Source: Saprospiraceae bacterium (GTDB lineage Bacteria > Bacteroidota > Bacteroidia > Chitinophagales > Saprospiraceae). Taken from it: a DNA stretch of 64,000 nucleotides. Of the stretch, positions 26,998-36,178 are shown one piece after another. The notes under the pieces were generated by a model, which was given only the letters and a program-made list of their open reading frames with translations, was not told the origin of the DNA and ran no database searches. The translations under genes were made by a program, and so were the position numbers. How positions within the stretch are numbered: position 1 is the first letter of the stretch; the number at the start of each line of letters is the position of its first letter. The stretch lies in contig JAHDES010000003.1 in NCBI GenBank assembly GCA_020628645.1, positions 62,001 to 126,000 on the forward strand, read 5' to 3'.

Positions 26998-28203
26998 TTA
27001 AACCCGTTCAATTATAGTTGCGATTCCCATTCCTCCTCCCACACAAAGTGTCACCAAGCCTCTTTTCAAATCACGACGTTCTAACTCATCTAATAACGTT
27101 CCTAATAACATCGCACCAGTTGCGCCTAGTGGATGCCCCATAGCAATAGCTCCTCCATTTACATTTAAATGTTCATTATCAATATTCATATCTCGTTGAA
27201 ACTTTAAAACAGGCGCAGCAAAAGCTTCATTCATTTCCCAGAGATCAATATCTTCTGGGGTTAAGCCTGCACGTTTAAGTGCTTTTTTTGCAGCGGGAGT
27301 TGGCCCTTGCAACATAATAGTTTGTTCTGTACTTACCGTACCTATTGATATGATTTTTGCACGAGGCCGTAATCCAAGTTCTTTTCCTTTGGCTTCATTA
27401 CCAATCAAAACAAGGGCAGCACCATCTACAATACCCGACGAATTCCCTGCGGTGTGATAATGATAAACTTTCTCCAAAGTAGGGTAGCGTTCCAAGGCAA
27501 TCGTATCAAATCCATTTGCTCCCATCTTTGCAAAAGATGGCTTTAGTTTTTCTAAATCTTCTATACTCGTATTGGGTCGAATGTATTCATCTTCTTTTAA
27601 AATAGCCAGACCATTTCGATCATAAATGGGAATAATTGAACCATTAAAATATCCTTTATTCCAAGCATTTGAAGCGCGTTGTTGCGACTGTAAGGCATAT
27701 TGATCTAGTTCTTCTCTGGTATATTGTTCTTTTGTAGCAATTAAATCCGCAGACACCCCTTGAGGAATATAAGCTGTACGGATGCGAACTTCTGGGTCAT
27801 ATAATAAAGCACCTCCATCACTTTCCATTGGAATACGGCTCATGCTTTCTACTCCTCCTGCTACGATTAAATCTTCCCAGCCTGAACGTACTTTTACTGC
27901 TGCGAGATTCACCGCTTCTAAACCTGAAGCACAAAAACGGTTAATCTGAATGCCTGGCACTTGCTCACTCCAACCCGCATACAATAACGCCGCTTTTGCG
28001 ATATTCCCGCCTTGTCCTTTAATGGGCGTCACACAGCCTATAATGGTATCATCTACCTGTGCCGTATCAAAGGCATTTCTATTTTGCAATGCGGTCAAAC
28101 AAGTCGTTAATAAATCTACGGGTTTCACTTCATAAAGTGAGCCAGATGTTTTTCCTTTTCCACGAGGGGTACGGATGGCATCAAAGATATAAGCGTCAGT
28201 CAT
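26998..28203 (-). CDS. Acetyl-CoA C-acyltransferase (thiolase)
   Basis: 401 residues with the full thiolase pattern: active-site Cys in [14 protein letters not shown], substrate loop [11 protein letters not shown], catalytic His in [16 protein letters not shown] and second Cys in CVGGGMG. Bacteroidota members of this subgroup ([21 protein letters not shown] start) usually work in beta-oxidation, cleaving 3-ketoacyl-CoA. No hydratase/dehydrogenase gene is adjacent. A -7 box lies about 17 bases before the start. Confidence 0.95.
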   Translation of the reverse strand: MTDAYIFDAIRTPRGKGKTSGSLYEVKPVDLLTTCLTALQNRNAFDTAQVDDTIIGCVTPIKGQGGNIAKAALLYAGWSEQVPGIQINRFCASGLEAVNLAAVKVRSGWEDLIVAGGVESMSRIPMESDGGALLYDPEVRIRTAYIPQGVSADLIATKEQYTREELDQYALQSQQRASNAWNKGYFNGSIIPIYDRNGLAILKEDEYIRPNTSIEDLEKLKPSFAKMGANGFDTIALERYPTLEKVYHYHTAGNSSGIVDGAALVLIGNEAKGKELGLRPRAKIISIGTVSTEQTIMLQGPTPAAKKALKRAGLTPEDIDLWEMNEAFAAPVLKFQRDMNIDNEHLNVNGGAIAMGHPLGATGAMLLGTLLDELERRDLKRGLVTLCVGGGMGIATIIERV

Positions 28204-28219
28204 TAATAATTATTTGTCA

Positions 28220-28227
28220 CAAAAATA
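28220..28227 (-). promoter_or_regulatory. Putative thiolase-mazG -7 box
   Basis: On the minus strand this reads TATTTTTG, a TAnnTTTG match 17 bases upstream of the thiolase ATG, giving a very short leader. Confidence 0.55.
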
Positions 28228-28240
28228 CGATAATTTTTGG

Positions 28241-28888
28241 CTACATAATTCTTCTCAGGTAGCTAATGTATGATTCCAATAAGGTTGAAAAATCTGATAA
28301 TCGATTTACTTGATTGAACTTCTCGTCATTTATAGTTCTAAGTACCGCAATTGTCCATTTATCTTCATCTATTTGCTCTAATTTAGCATCAAAAATTTCG
28401 ATTCCTGTCCAACTACGAATAAAATGAATAGTATCTTTTTCCATATAAATAAACCATTTATCATCCATAGAAAGTGGAATTCTTCCATATTCTAAATTTA
28501 ATTTATCATGATGAAGAAGCTCTATTTTTGGATACAAAACTTGACTGTTATGTGCACTCAACTCTTTTCCAATTTTCCAATCAGATTTTTGGGCTTTGAT
28601 AAAATATCGTTTGACAATAATTCCTTCTCCGATTTTTTCTTCATTTCTCCTTTTCTTAAATAATTCTACTTTTGTACCAGTATTTGCAGTATTAATATTT
28701 AAGTTTTCGTAATAAGCTTGAGTATAAAAAAGAAGTTTTTCACCTTCTATGTTAATTAATTTTCCTCCCATTAATTTAAAATTAATAGTAGCATCTTCCA
28801 ATTTAAAATAATAAAATTCATCTTCTTTAAATAGATAACCTGCAGCCTTTCCAGAAGACACAATTTTTACTTCCGTATATTCTTTCAT
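28241..28888 (-). CDS. Protein of unknown function
   Basis: 215 residues, no signal peptide, no recognised family. It is rich in beta-strand-like alternation (YTEVKIVSSGKAAGYLFKEDEFYYFKLEDATINFKLM, WFIYMEKDTIHFIRSWTGIEIFDAKLEQI) and aromatic residues, suggesting an all-beta cytoplasmic protein. The last 40 residues look helical. It begins 13 bases after the DUF5916 gene, so it is probably cotranscribed, but this does not suggest a job. Confidence 0.7.
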   Translation of the reverse strand: MKEYTEVKIVSSGKAAGYLFKEDEFYYFKLEDATINFKLMGGKLINIEGEKLLFYTQAYYENLNINTANTGTKVELFKKRRNEEKIGEGIIVKRYFIKAQKSDWKIGKELSAHNSQVLYPKIELLHHDKLNLEYGRIPLSMDDKWFIYMEKDTIHFIRSWTGIEIFDAKLEQIDEDKWTIAVLRTINDEKFNQVNRLSDFSTLLESYISYLRRIM

Positions 28889-28901
28889 TTTTTAAAAAAA
28901 T

Positions 28902-31115
28902 TTAACCTCCTATTCTAAATGTATAGGTATATTTTACGACTATGGCGCGACTATCACTAAAAGGTAGAAAAGGATTTTCTCTTCCTCGATCTCCATTTAA
29001 AATATCGTTATACACAATGTATAAATCATTTCCTTCACTTGGATTGTATCGAAAGCGCACATTTCCAGAATAAATTTTCGCTAATGAATTGTATTGAATA
29101 AAAGCCGCCAAAGACAATTTCGTATCCAATAAATATTCTGCTTTCAAGCGACCTAAATGTGCAATAAACACTTGATTTTTCTCGGTAAATTTGGCTCGAT
29201 TAAATTGATAAAATCCCTCAAATCCTAAATGTTTATTCAATCGCCAACGTGGAAATAAACCTACCGATACCAAATCGCCTCCATAAAATCCACCAACTGT
29301 TACATCCACAACTGTTCCAAAGAATTTTTGAAATGGCGTACCGACCCCCACATTCCATTGCCAAAAATCATAGGTTCCAACATCCACGACTGCATCATCT
29401 GATAAATCAAAGGCCTCTGGTACATATTCTTGATTGTAGGAAAAAGTCGTTCCAGCGAACCAACCTTTTTTGGAAGATAGTTGGAAATTTGGAGCTATGC
29501 GAAGCGTCTCTAAAGTATCGGTGGTATTATTTACAAAAGAGGTGGCTTCAATTTGTGCTTGCCAATTTTGAAGTTTGGCTTCTGTGTCTAAAAATTTCCC
29601 ATACCCTAGTCTTCCGTTAAGATTTGTGGTATTTCCTCTTAGTTCAAAGCCAATTCCGGGATCGTAATCTGCCCCTGAACGCGAATAGGTCATTTTATAA
29701 AAAATGCCATTGGTATTTCGTCGTTCCCAATCTAAAAATAATCGTGTGGGTTCAAGTGATAAAATTTCGTTTGAATTTTCACTATCTAAAGTTTGAGCAA
29801 ATCTAGCAGTCAAATAATCAAATCCAAATAAACGAAAAATACCATCTAAACCATAAGCGGTATTATAATTTCCATTAAAATCGACTCGATTAGTTAATAT
29901 TCCTCCAACATTGGTGTACTGATTAATGACCTGACGACGTAAACGCAAAACGGTAAAATTTTCATTATTCATGCCTTCCGCGCCATCAGCGTACATATTC
30001 ATAAAACCCATATCAAATTTTCCAACACGCCCCACCAATCTTGCCCCACCGAAAATACGGATCGGATTACCATCTTCATCTATCCCAATTCGTCTACTAT
30101 AAAATAAACGATTGAAGCCATCAAAATTGAAATTAAAAATACTGGCACGTTCTTGAAAAAAGAGGCGTTTTTCTGGAAAGAATAAAGAAAAACGGGTCAA
30201 ATTCACTTGTTGATCGTCTGCTTCTACTTGCGCAAAATCTGTATTTAAAGTTAAATCCATCACCAAATTAGAAGTAAGGCTATATTTCAAATCTAAGCCA
30301 GCTTCAAAAGTCGGTTCATTAATAATATCATAAGCTGTTTCTTCTGAATTCAGTTCTGCATTTTGCTGAAAACCACCTAAAATATAAGGCGCTAAATAAA
30401 GGGGTTTTCGAGGCTTAATGTCTTTGAAGATATATTCTTGCATCAAGGAAGGTTTCCATTGGCTTACTGGGCCATATTGATTGGAGATATACGGATAAAT
30501 ATTCACTTCATTCTTGGCTGCTGCATACCACCAATTGGTAATGCCCATACGTACTTCTCCATCTTTTTCTTGAAAGCGCAAACTCGACCAAGGCACCCGC
30601 ATTTCGCAAGTCCAAAGACTATCTGAAACAGTCGTTTTCACATCCCAAAAAGTATTCCAGTCAATACTTACATCGCTATCAGCTTGACCATCATTCGATA
30701 CTGTTCCATCCCAACGAAAACCTGTAGGCCCAGTGAAGAAGGCAAGGCCATTTTCTTTATCATTATAACTATCAATCACAAAACCAAAATAATCTGTCGT
30801 AGCATCAAAAACATCTCTTTTGAGAGCTGTATTTCGTAAATATTCGGGTTTGCTTAAATAATTTTTACCTGATAAATAAAGATAATCATCATCGTATGCT
30901 AACCGTATTTCTGTTTTTTCAGTAGGGGGTTCGTTAAAATTTGGAACATATTGACGAACAGGTATGATGGGGATGTTTTTCCAGAAAGCTTCATCTACTA
31001 CTCCATCAAATTTTAATTCATCGTTTTTTAAACGATCAACTACTTTCGGGCTTTCCGTTTGACAAAAAGCATTTACAATAAAGAGACTTATAAAAAAGAG
31101 TAAAAAAATCCGCAT
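28902..31115 (-). CDS. DUF5916 outer-membrane protein with CBM9-like N-terminal domain
   Basis: 737 residues with a signal peptide (ends VNAFCQ). Residues about 25-210 resemble the CBM9-like beta-sandwich (LKFDGVVDEAFWKNIP, IRLAYDDDYLYLSGK, WTCEMRVPWSSLRF). Residues about 220-737 are DUF5916: YNPSEGNDLYIVYND near the end and many alternating aromatic strands (LFFPEKRLFFQERASIFNF is the signature) consistent with an outer-membrane beta-barrel ending in an aromatic strand YTYTFRIGG. Ligand unknown; the family is common in Bacteroidota and may bind or pass carbohydrates. Confidence 0.9.
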   Translation of the reverse strand: MRIFLLFFISLFIVNAFCQTESPKVVDRLKNDELKFDGVVDEAFWKNIPIIPVRQYVPNFNEPPTEKTEIRLAYDDDYLYLSGKNYLSKPEYLRNTALKRDVFDATTDYFGFVIDSYNDKENGLAFFTGPTGFRWDGTVSNDGQADSDVSIDWNTFWDVKTTVSDSLWTCEMRVPWSSLRFQEKDGEVRMGITNWWYAAAKNEVNIYPYISNQYGPVSQWKPSLMQEYIFKDIKPRKPLYLAPYILGGFQQNAELNSEETAYDIINEPTFEAGLDLKYSLTSNLVMDLTLNTDFAQVEADDQQVNLTRFSLFFPEKRLFFQERASIFNFNFDGFNRLFYSRRIGIDEDGNPIRIFGGARLVGRVGKFDMGFMNMYADGAEGMNNENFTVLRLRRQVINQYTNVGGILTNRVDFNGNYNTAYGLDGIFRLFGFDYLTARFAQTLDSENSNEILSLEPTRLFLDWERRNTNGIFYKMTYSRSGADYDPGIGFELRGNTTNLNGRLGYGKFLDTEAKLQNWQAQIEATSFVNNTTDTLETLRIAPNFQLSSKKGWFAGTTFSYNQEYVPEAFDLSDDAVVDVGTYDFWQWNVGVGTPFQKFFGTVVDVTVGGFYGGDLVSVGLFPRWRLNKHLGFEGFYQFNRAKFTEKNQVFIAHLGRLKAEYLLDTKLSLAAFIQYNSLAKIYSGNVRFRYNPSEGNDLYIVYNDILNGDRGRENPFLPFSDSRAIVVKYTYTFRIGG

Positions 31116-31536
31116 AAATAATGCTTTTGATGGTTAAATTACTATCACTAAATACCACATTAAATAGAAAGATTTCTATTTACTAAAGTAGTATCTGAAT
31201 GTTTATTTTTTTGGATAAAACACAGCTTTATCAAGATAAATTCCTTTAAATCAAGATTTTTGTATCCGTTATAAAAGTCATTTTGAACTATCTCGTTTTC
31301 CAATTCAACAAATTTTAGGTAAATTCATTTTTATACGTTTGTGGTCAGAAAAATTAGTATGAAAAATGCCTTTATAATCCCTCAAAAAATCAACATAATC
31401 CCGCCTGCCATCGCCGAATGCTCAAAGTCGGGCAGGTTTCTTATCATCAATTATTTATGATTTTTATGAGGGCATCATTTTCATACGGGTAATTTTGTCC
31501 GCCTACTTACTAGTTCTTTCATTAAGTCGTCAAAAA
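31116..31536. other. Intergenic region with a GC-rich palindromic repeat
   Basis: Divergent spacer between the DUF5916 and GH113-like genes. Apart from the GC-rich repeat at 31400-31440 it is AT-rich, with no supported gene. Confidence 0.5.
31400..31440 (-). repeat. GC-rich palindromic repeat, copy A
   Basis: On the minus strand it reads GAAACCTGCCCGACTTTGAG... and ends GGCAGGCGGG. The two ends (CCTGCC and GGCAGG) pair. Similar elements start GAAAACCTGCCCGA at 49979 and GGAAACCTGTCCGCC at 51318. They stand out against AT-rich surroundings. Confidence 0.5.
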
Positions 31537-32580
31537 ATGAACTATATTTTCTCTATTATCAGTTGTTGTATTCTACTTTTACATTGTCAAGCTCCTGCTT
31601 CTAATCAACAAGCTGCTATTAATCATCCACCAAGTATTAAAATGCGCGGCTTGAGTTTTGTTGCTCCTCCTCGTCCATTTACCAATAATCCTATGACAGC
31701 CGTACAAGCAGTTGCTGCTGATTGGCTTGCGATAATACCGTATGCCTACACTCCCAAAACAAAATCTGCTGTCTTCTACAATCAATCGGACTGGCAATGG
31801 TGGGGCGAACGTCCTGAAGGAACAAGAGAAAGTATTCGCCTTGCAAAAGAAGCAAATTTAAAAATCATGCTCAAACCCCAAGTTTATATCCCAGGGGGTT
31901 GGACGGGAGGTTTATATTTTGAGACGGAAGCACAATGGCAAGAATGGGAAAAATCTTATGAAGCATATATTCTTCTTTTTGCCGAGATGGCAGATTCTAT
32001 GGATGTTGAATTGTTTTGTATTGGAACAGAATTTAAGCGAATGGTAGATGAACGAGAAGATTTTTGGCGGGCTTTAATTCAAAAAACCCGATCCATTTAT
32101 AAAGGAAAACTTACCTATGCTGCTAACTGGGATGAGTATGAAAAAGTTCCTTTTTGGGATGCGCTTGATATTGCAGGGATCAATGCCTATTTCCCTCTTT
32201 TAAATCAAAAAGAACCAAGTGTGAAAAAATTGGTCAAAGCATGGCAACCCCATAAACGAGCTATTCAGAACTTTCAAAAACGTATTCAAAAACCCATTGC
32301 TTTTACAGAATATGGTTATCTCAGTGTGGATGGCTGTGCTTACAATACTTGGGAACTAGAACCCAAAGTCAAAAGCATTCCAATCAATGAACAAGCACAA
32401 GCCAATGCCTTAGCTGCTTTGTATACTTCTTTTTGGCATGAGCCTTATTGGGTCGGTGGTTTTTTATGGAAATGGTTTCCCAATAATGAAGGACATGAAG
32501 GATATTACAAACGAGATTATACCCCTCAAGGAAAAATAGCACAACAAACACTCAAAACTTGGTTTGAAAAAGCAAATTAA
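31537..32580 (+). CDS. GH113-like glycoside hydrolase lipoprotein
   Basis: 347 residues from the ATG at 31537, chosen because it gives a lipoprotein signal (CCILLLHC); a TTG at 31495 only adds residues before it. The TIM-barrel features are those of GH113: MRGLSFVAPPRP, WLAIIPYAYTPKTKSAV, NLKIMLKPQVYIPGGWTGG, FCIGTEFKRM (probable acid/base Glu), DIAGINAYFPL and FTEYGYLSVDG (probable nucleophile Glu). GH113 enzymes include beta-mannanases; the substrate here is inferred only. Likely acts at the envelope. Confidence 0.82.
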   Translation: MNYIFSIISCCILLLHCQAPASNQQAAINHPPSIKMRGLSFVAPPRPFTNNPMTAVQAVAADWLAIIPYAYTPKTKSAVFYNQSDWQWWGERPEGTRESIRLAKEANLKIMLKPQVYIPGGWTGGLYFETEAQWQEWEKSYEAYILLFAEMADSMDVELFCIGTEFKRMVDEREDFWRALIQKTRSIYKGKLTYAANWDEYEKVPFWDALDIAGINAYFPLLNQKEPSVKKLVKAWQPHKRAIQNFQKRIQKPIAFTEYGYLSVDGCAYNTWELEPKVKSIPINEQAQANALAALYTSFWHEPYWVGGFLWKWFPNNEGHEGYYKRDYTPQGKIAQQTLKTWFEKAN

Positions 32581-32600
32581 GGTTCTGATTAACTAAAATA

Positions 32601-33128
32601 TTAATTGAGTTCTTGCTCAAAGAAAGTCTTTACCTCAAGCCAATTGTCTACACGAGTGTATCGCTTTTCTTCTACATTATGAAAGGCTGTAAATAATAAT
32701 CCTTTCCCTATAAATCCTTCAAAATTAAATGCATTATCATCAATCATATAATCTGCATTAATGATGCTTTTATTGCCACAAAAAACGATATTTTTCCAGT
32801 GGAGATATGGGAAATGTTCTGCTAACCAATCATACTTATCTTCAAATGAATTACGGAACTCCATGGCTGCTGTAGTAATAAATACTTCATAATGTTCTTG
32901 TAGCCATTTAATAACTTCTACCGCATTTTCCATTACTTCTAAGTCTCGAAAAAAGCCTTTTTGAAAATAGTGATTCCGAAATTCCATGACATTAGGAAGT
33001 TGATAGATTTTCTTTCCTAGATACTGTTCAGGTTGAAGACGTATTCCATAATCTTGTTCATACAAATCTAAAAATTTAGGTTTTACATTTGCCATCACAC
33101 CATCCATATCTATCGCTATTCGTTTCAT
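32601..33128 (-). CDS. 5'-nucleotidase, deoxyribonucleotidase type (HAD, NT5C-like)
   Basis: 175 residues. IAIDMDGVMANVKPKFLDLYE is the HAD motif I DxDGV, VFITTAAMEFRNS is motif II, and ADYMIDDNAFNFEGF is the motif IV region with paired aspartates. This matches the 5'(3')-deoxyribonucleotidase family, which dephosphorylates deoxynucleoside monophosphates. Last of four closely spaced minus-strand genes (spacings of about 22, 15 and 19 bases). Confidence 0.88.
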   Translation of the reverse strand: MKRIAIDMDGVMANVKPKFLDLYEQDYGIRLQPEQYLGKKIYQLPNVMEFRNHYFQKGFFRDLEVMENAVEVIKWLQEHYEVFITTAAMEFRNSFEDKYDWLAEHFPYLHWKNIVFCGNKSIINADYMIDDNAFNFEGFIGKGLLFTAFHNVEEKRYTRVDNWLEVKTFFEQELN

Positions 33129-33147
33129 TTGTTAGTATTTTTCGTTT

Positions 33148-33747
33148 TTAAACTTTTATGATTTGAGTCATTAATTTTTGGAATGCTTTTCCTTTTTGAT
33201 AAAGATGATCTGTATAGGCGGTCGCTCTAAATTTAAGATGATATACTTGATCGTTGCGGTATTCCAATTCAATTAAGATATTGCCATACAATTGATTGAT
33301 CTTTGATTTATCCTCAAATTGTATCCGTGGTTTTAAATAATGTCGATCTACACGCTCTACCCAATTTGCTCTATTATAAGTGCGACTATCTGAAATTTGG
33401 ATATGATAATTTTCTTTTTGCACCCTTTTTTTCAATATATCCAATAAAAATTCTGCCTCTTGTGATGTGTAATTTGTTTTATAAAAATGAATTGCAAAAC
33501 CTTTTGAAGATGGCGTATCCAAGAAACTAATCGTATTATCAAGTTTTGCTGTCTTCGAATTATAAATCGTGTATTGTTCCTCAATCCATGTAAGCATTCG
33601 CTGACATAGTACTCCTTGTTCCCAACGTTCAAGATCCAATAAAAATCCTGGAGATCGTTGAATGAGTGTATGCAAAACAGGCTTCGAAGAAGTACTTTCC
33701 TCCGAAGCCTGAAATATCTTTTTTATGGAATTCCACCAATCTGACAA
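33148..33747 (-). CDS. Protein of unknown function
   Basis: 199 residues, no signal peptide, no family recognised. Predicted mixed alpha/beta: an N-terminal helix (WWNSIKKIFQASEE), a central FAIHFYKTNYTSQEAEFLLDILKKRV block and a C-terminal HLKFRATAYTDHLYQKGKAFQKLM. The phrase LIELEYRNDQVYHLKFRAT suggests a beta-hairpin core. It lies between the thioredoxin-like and nucleotidase genes with spacings under 20 bases, so it belongs to their operon. Confidence 0.7.
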   Translation of the reverse strand: MSDWWNSIKKIFQASEESTSSKPVLHTLIQRSPGFLLDLERWEQGVLCQRMLTWIEEQYTIYNSKTAKLDNTISFLDTPSSKGFAIHFYKTNYTSQEAEFLLDILKKRVQKENYHIQISDSRTYNRANWVERVDRHYLKPRIQFEDKSKINQLYGNILIELEYRNDQVYHLKFRATAYTDHLYQKGKAFQKLMTQIIKV

Positions 33748-33762
33748 GTAAGAGAAGCGGTT

Positions 33763-34254
33763 TTAAAGTTCAGGTAATAATTCAGGTGCTTGACGAAAAC
33801 CACGAATGGACTTTTGAATGTTTAAATTTTCATCAATTACTACAAGAGTTGGATAAGCACTTACCCCTAAGACGCGTGTCAATTGATGGGGTGAATTACG
33901 TCGATTTTTAGGCACATTAGGTTTATACCCTGGATTTGCATATTCTTTTCCTTTAAAAGCAACAGCTTCTGGCGATTCTGCATCAAATTTTACAGGATAA
34001 TAATTTTCAGCTACATGTTTGATGAATGCTTCATCTTTGAAGGTCATTCGATCCATCATTTTACAAGGACCACACCAATGTGTGTAAACATCCACCAACA
34101 TTTTCTTTGGTGCTTTTTCATTTAGTGCTAAGGCTTCATTCATGGTTAGCCAATTGAGTTCACCTTCTTTAGAAACAGCTTCATAACTAGCTGCTCCTGA
34201 TCCACCACAGGATGTGAATGTAATAATAGCTAGTGCGTAGAGTAAATATTTCAT
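33763..34254 (-). CDS. Thioredoxin-like lipoprotein
   Basis: 163 residues. Lipobox TFTSC (Cys 16), then a thioredoxin fold with VDVYTHWCGPCKMMD; redox cysteines are Cys 61 and Cys 64, and the cis-proline segment is GVSAYPTLVVID. The WCGPC motif is that of reducing thioredoxins. An insertion (ANPGYKPNVPKNRRNSPHQ) lies between the active site and the cis-proline strand. Probably a periplasmic or membrane-bound thiol-disulfide protein; its target is unknown. Confidence 0.9.
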   Translation of the reverse strand: MKYLLYALAIITFTSCGGSGAASYEAVSKEGELNWLTMNEALALNEKAPKKMLVDVYTHWCGPCKMMDRMTFKDEAFIKHVAENYYPVKFDAESPEAVAFKGKEYANPGYKPNVPKNRRNSPHQLTRVLGVSAYPTLVVIDENLNIQKSIRGFRQAPELLPEL

Positions 34255-34276
34255 GTGTTTTAATTTTTAAATTATA

Positions 34277-34981
34277 TTACAATTTCAAAGATACCAATTT
34301 TATGCCAGCTCTGGCGAGCAAGTATTGACACAATAAATAAGGTATCATAATTAATAAACGTGGATAAGGGATTTGTAATATATCTCCCTTAAATTTATTT
34401 AAGCCAATAATAGAATCTGAACAAACGAATAAAAACACTGCTAATATCAACAATTGAAAAATGGAATCGTTGATTTGTCCTTTTAGGTTTAAACAAGTAA
34501 TTGCCATCAAGACAATAACTGTGCTATAAATAACAACTGGAATTCTCAAATCTTCTGGAATACCATCCCATAAATAATAGCTATACGCAATCAAAAATAA
34601 AATAAAAGGAATTATTAGCCATTTGTTTTTTTCAACAAATCCATTTCCTTTTGTGGATAAAGCTAAAAATGCTCTTGCATAAAACAAATGCGTTATCAAA
34701 AAACTTACCAAACCCAAAAGAAAAAAATGTTGTTTGGAAGCATCCTCTTCTACAAACATCAAAAAGGTATCACCTCCAATCGAAAATACAAATCCCAAAA
34801 ATAAATACAGATGAAATCGATTTTCTAATTTCGTAGCCAAATAATAAACGATAGCTATCGTCGTAATTAATAAAGGTTTGCTTAAAAAAATGAGATTGGG
34901 GAGTCTTAAAAATTCGGCAGACAAATTTACTATTGTTAAAACTCCAAAAATCAAAAATCCTAGTTCTACTTTTTTTTGCAT
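34277..34981 (-). CDS. Lysoplasmalogenase (YhhN/TMEM86 family)
   Basis: 234 residues with about eight membrane helices. The acidic residues typical of YhhN are present in FVFSIGGDTFLM and VCSDSIIGLNKF, which are the usual intramembrane motifs. The family hydrolyses the vinyl-ether bond of lysoplasmalogens; the natural substrate in this bacterium is not known. First gene of the four-gene minus-strand unit. Confidence 0.82.
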   Translation of the reverse strand: MQKKVELGFLIFGVLTIVNLSAEFLRLPNLIFLSKPLLITTIAIVYYLATKLENRFHLYLFLGFVFSIGGDTFLMFVEEDASKQHFFLLGLVSFLITHLFYARAFLALSTKGNGFVEKNKWLIIPFILFLIAYSYYLWDGIPEDLRIPVVIYSTVIVLMAITCLNLKGQINDSIFQLLILAVFLFVCSDSIIGLNKFKGDILQIPYPRLLIMIPYLLCQYLLARAGIKLVSLKL

Positions 34982-35089
34982 TTTGTAAATCTATAAAAAG
35001 TAAGCGCAAAATTCTCCTACAAAATAAACTTAAGTTAGGACGAGCAAGAATTAATCAATAATTTTGATGGATAAAAAAATCATTTTCAA

Positions 35090-35866
35090 ATGAACCACTT
35101 TCTTTTACTTGCTTCTTTTAGCCTACTATTTACTGCATGTCAACAATCATCAAAATCTTCTATCAATAGTAAAAAAGAGATGGTTCAAGAAATACGATCT
35201 TCTATTTCTACAGCTCAACAGCTTATTGTTGTCACTGCAAAAAACGACAGTATTATTACTGGTCAGTTACGAAAATACGAAAGTTCAGACAATTCATGGA
35301 ATCCAGTCGGTACAGCTCATCCTATTACACTAGGAAAAAAAGGCTTAGCTTGGGGTTATGGCGAACATCCAACCCAAAAAGGCTACCACAAACAAGAAGG
35401 TGATGGAAAATCTCCCGCTGGAATATTTTCATTTGCTGAAGCTTTTGGTTATGCTCCTAAAACGGATAGTTTGGTACAACAATTTCGATTGCCTTATGTC
35501 CAATTATCAAAGGTGACACAATGTATTGAGGATAGCAATAGTCAATATTATAATCAAATCATAGAAGGGGATGAAGTCGAAAAAGACTGGACAAGCTCCG
35601 ATTTTATGCGTAGAGATGACCATTTATATAAGTGGGGATTTTTTGTCAATCATAATGTTCCAGCTCAAGCAAAACGTGGCTCTTGTATTTTTTTTCATCT
35701 TTGGCGTGCATCGAATAAACCGACCTTAGGTTGTACTGGGATGCAAGAAAAGGATATTCTTGATCTTTTAAAATGGCTTGATCCTGAGAAATCGCCCATC
35801 TTAGTTCAATTAACGGAAGCGCATTATGCTGTTTGGCAAAAAAAATATGGCTTGCCTAAATTATAG
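35090..35866 (+). CDS. L,D-transpeptidase (YkuD) family lipoprotein
   Basis: 258 residues with lipobox LFTAC. The YkuD domain spans about residues 50-255: GWGYGEHPTQKGYHKQEGDGKSPAGIFSFAEAFGY at the entry, then FFHLWRASNKPTLGCTGMQ, where the histidine and the cysteine are the expected catalytic pair. The residues after the Cys are TGM, not the I/V-R seen in peptidoglycan cross-linking enzymes, so it may belong to a subgroup of uncertain substrate. Likely acts on peptidoglycan in the periplasm. Confidence 0.85.
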   Translation: MNHFLLLASFSLLFTACQQSSKSSINSKKEMVQEIRSSISTAQQLIVVTAKNDSIITGQLRKYESSDNSWNPVGTAHPITLGKKGLAWGYGEHPTQKGYHKQEGDGKSPAGIFSFAEAFGYAPKTDSLVQQFRLPYVQLSKVTQCIEDSNSQYYNQIIEGDEVEKDWTSSDFMRRDDHLYKWGFFVNHNVPAQAKRGSCIFFHLWRASNKPTLGCTGMQEKDILDLLKWLDPEKSPILVQLTEAHYAVWQKKYGLPKL

Positions 35867-36178
35867 CGCGTTTGAAATCAACCCTTATGTTTAATCAATG
35901 GTTTTCGTATCTTAGTAACAGACTTATAGATCGTTAAATCAAACTAATAGAAAACACAAGCGTTTTTTTATAAGTCCATCAATTTATTTGATGTTATTTT
36001 TAATTAAGTAGCCTAACTTATTTGCCCCGACTAAAGTGCGGGATTAAACCTTGTCGAATAACTGCATTCATCACAAAAATTGTAAATAACTGACTAAAAG
36101 GAGGTTATGCACGATTTTTTGGTGAATCTTAAAAGCAGTTATTGACCAAATAATTAGGTGAACCTACTTAGAACAAAC
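35867..36178 (+). promoter_or_regulatory. Intergenic region with a large imperfect inverted repeat
   Basis: At 36058-36142 ATAACTGCATTCATCACAAA pairs imperfectly with TTTGGTGAAT...GCAGTTAT, with a smaller AATAACT/AGGTTAT pair inside. It lies just upstream of the DUF2891 gene and could be a structured leader. A GC-rich CCCGACTAAAGTGCGGG patch (36027-36042) resembles the dispersed GC-rich repeats. No gene is supported. Confidence 0.4.

Noticed and set aside
36094-36150. AAAAGGAGGTT followed by ATG and a short 11-codon frame upstream of the DUF2891 gene
   Set aside because: Looks like an ideal ribosome-binding site, but such sites are little used in this phylum, the frame is tiny, and the bases are part of the larger inverted repeat.
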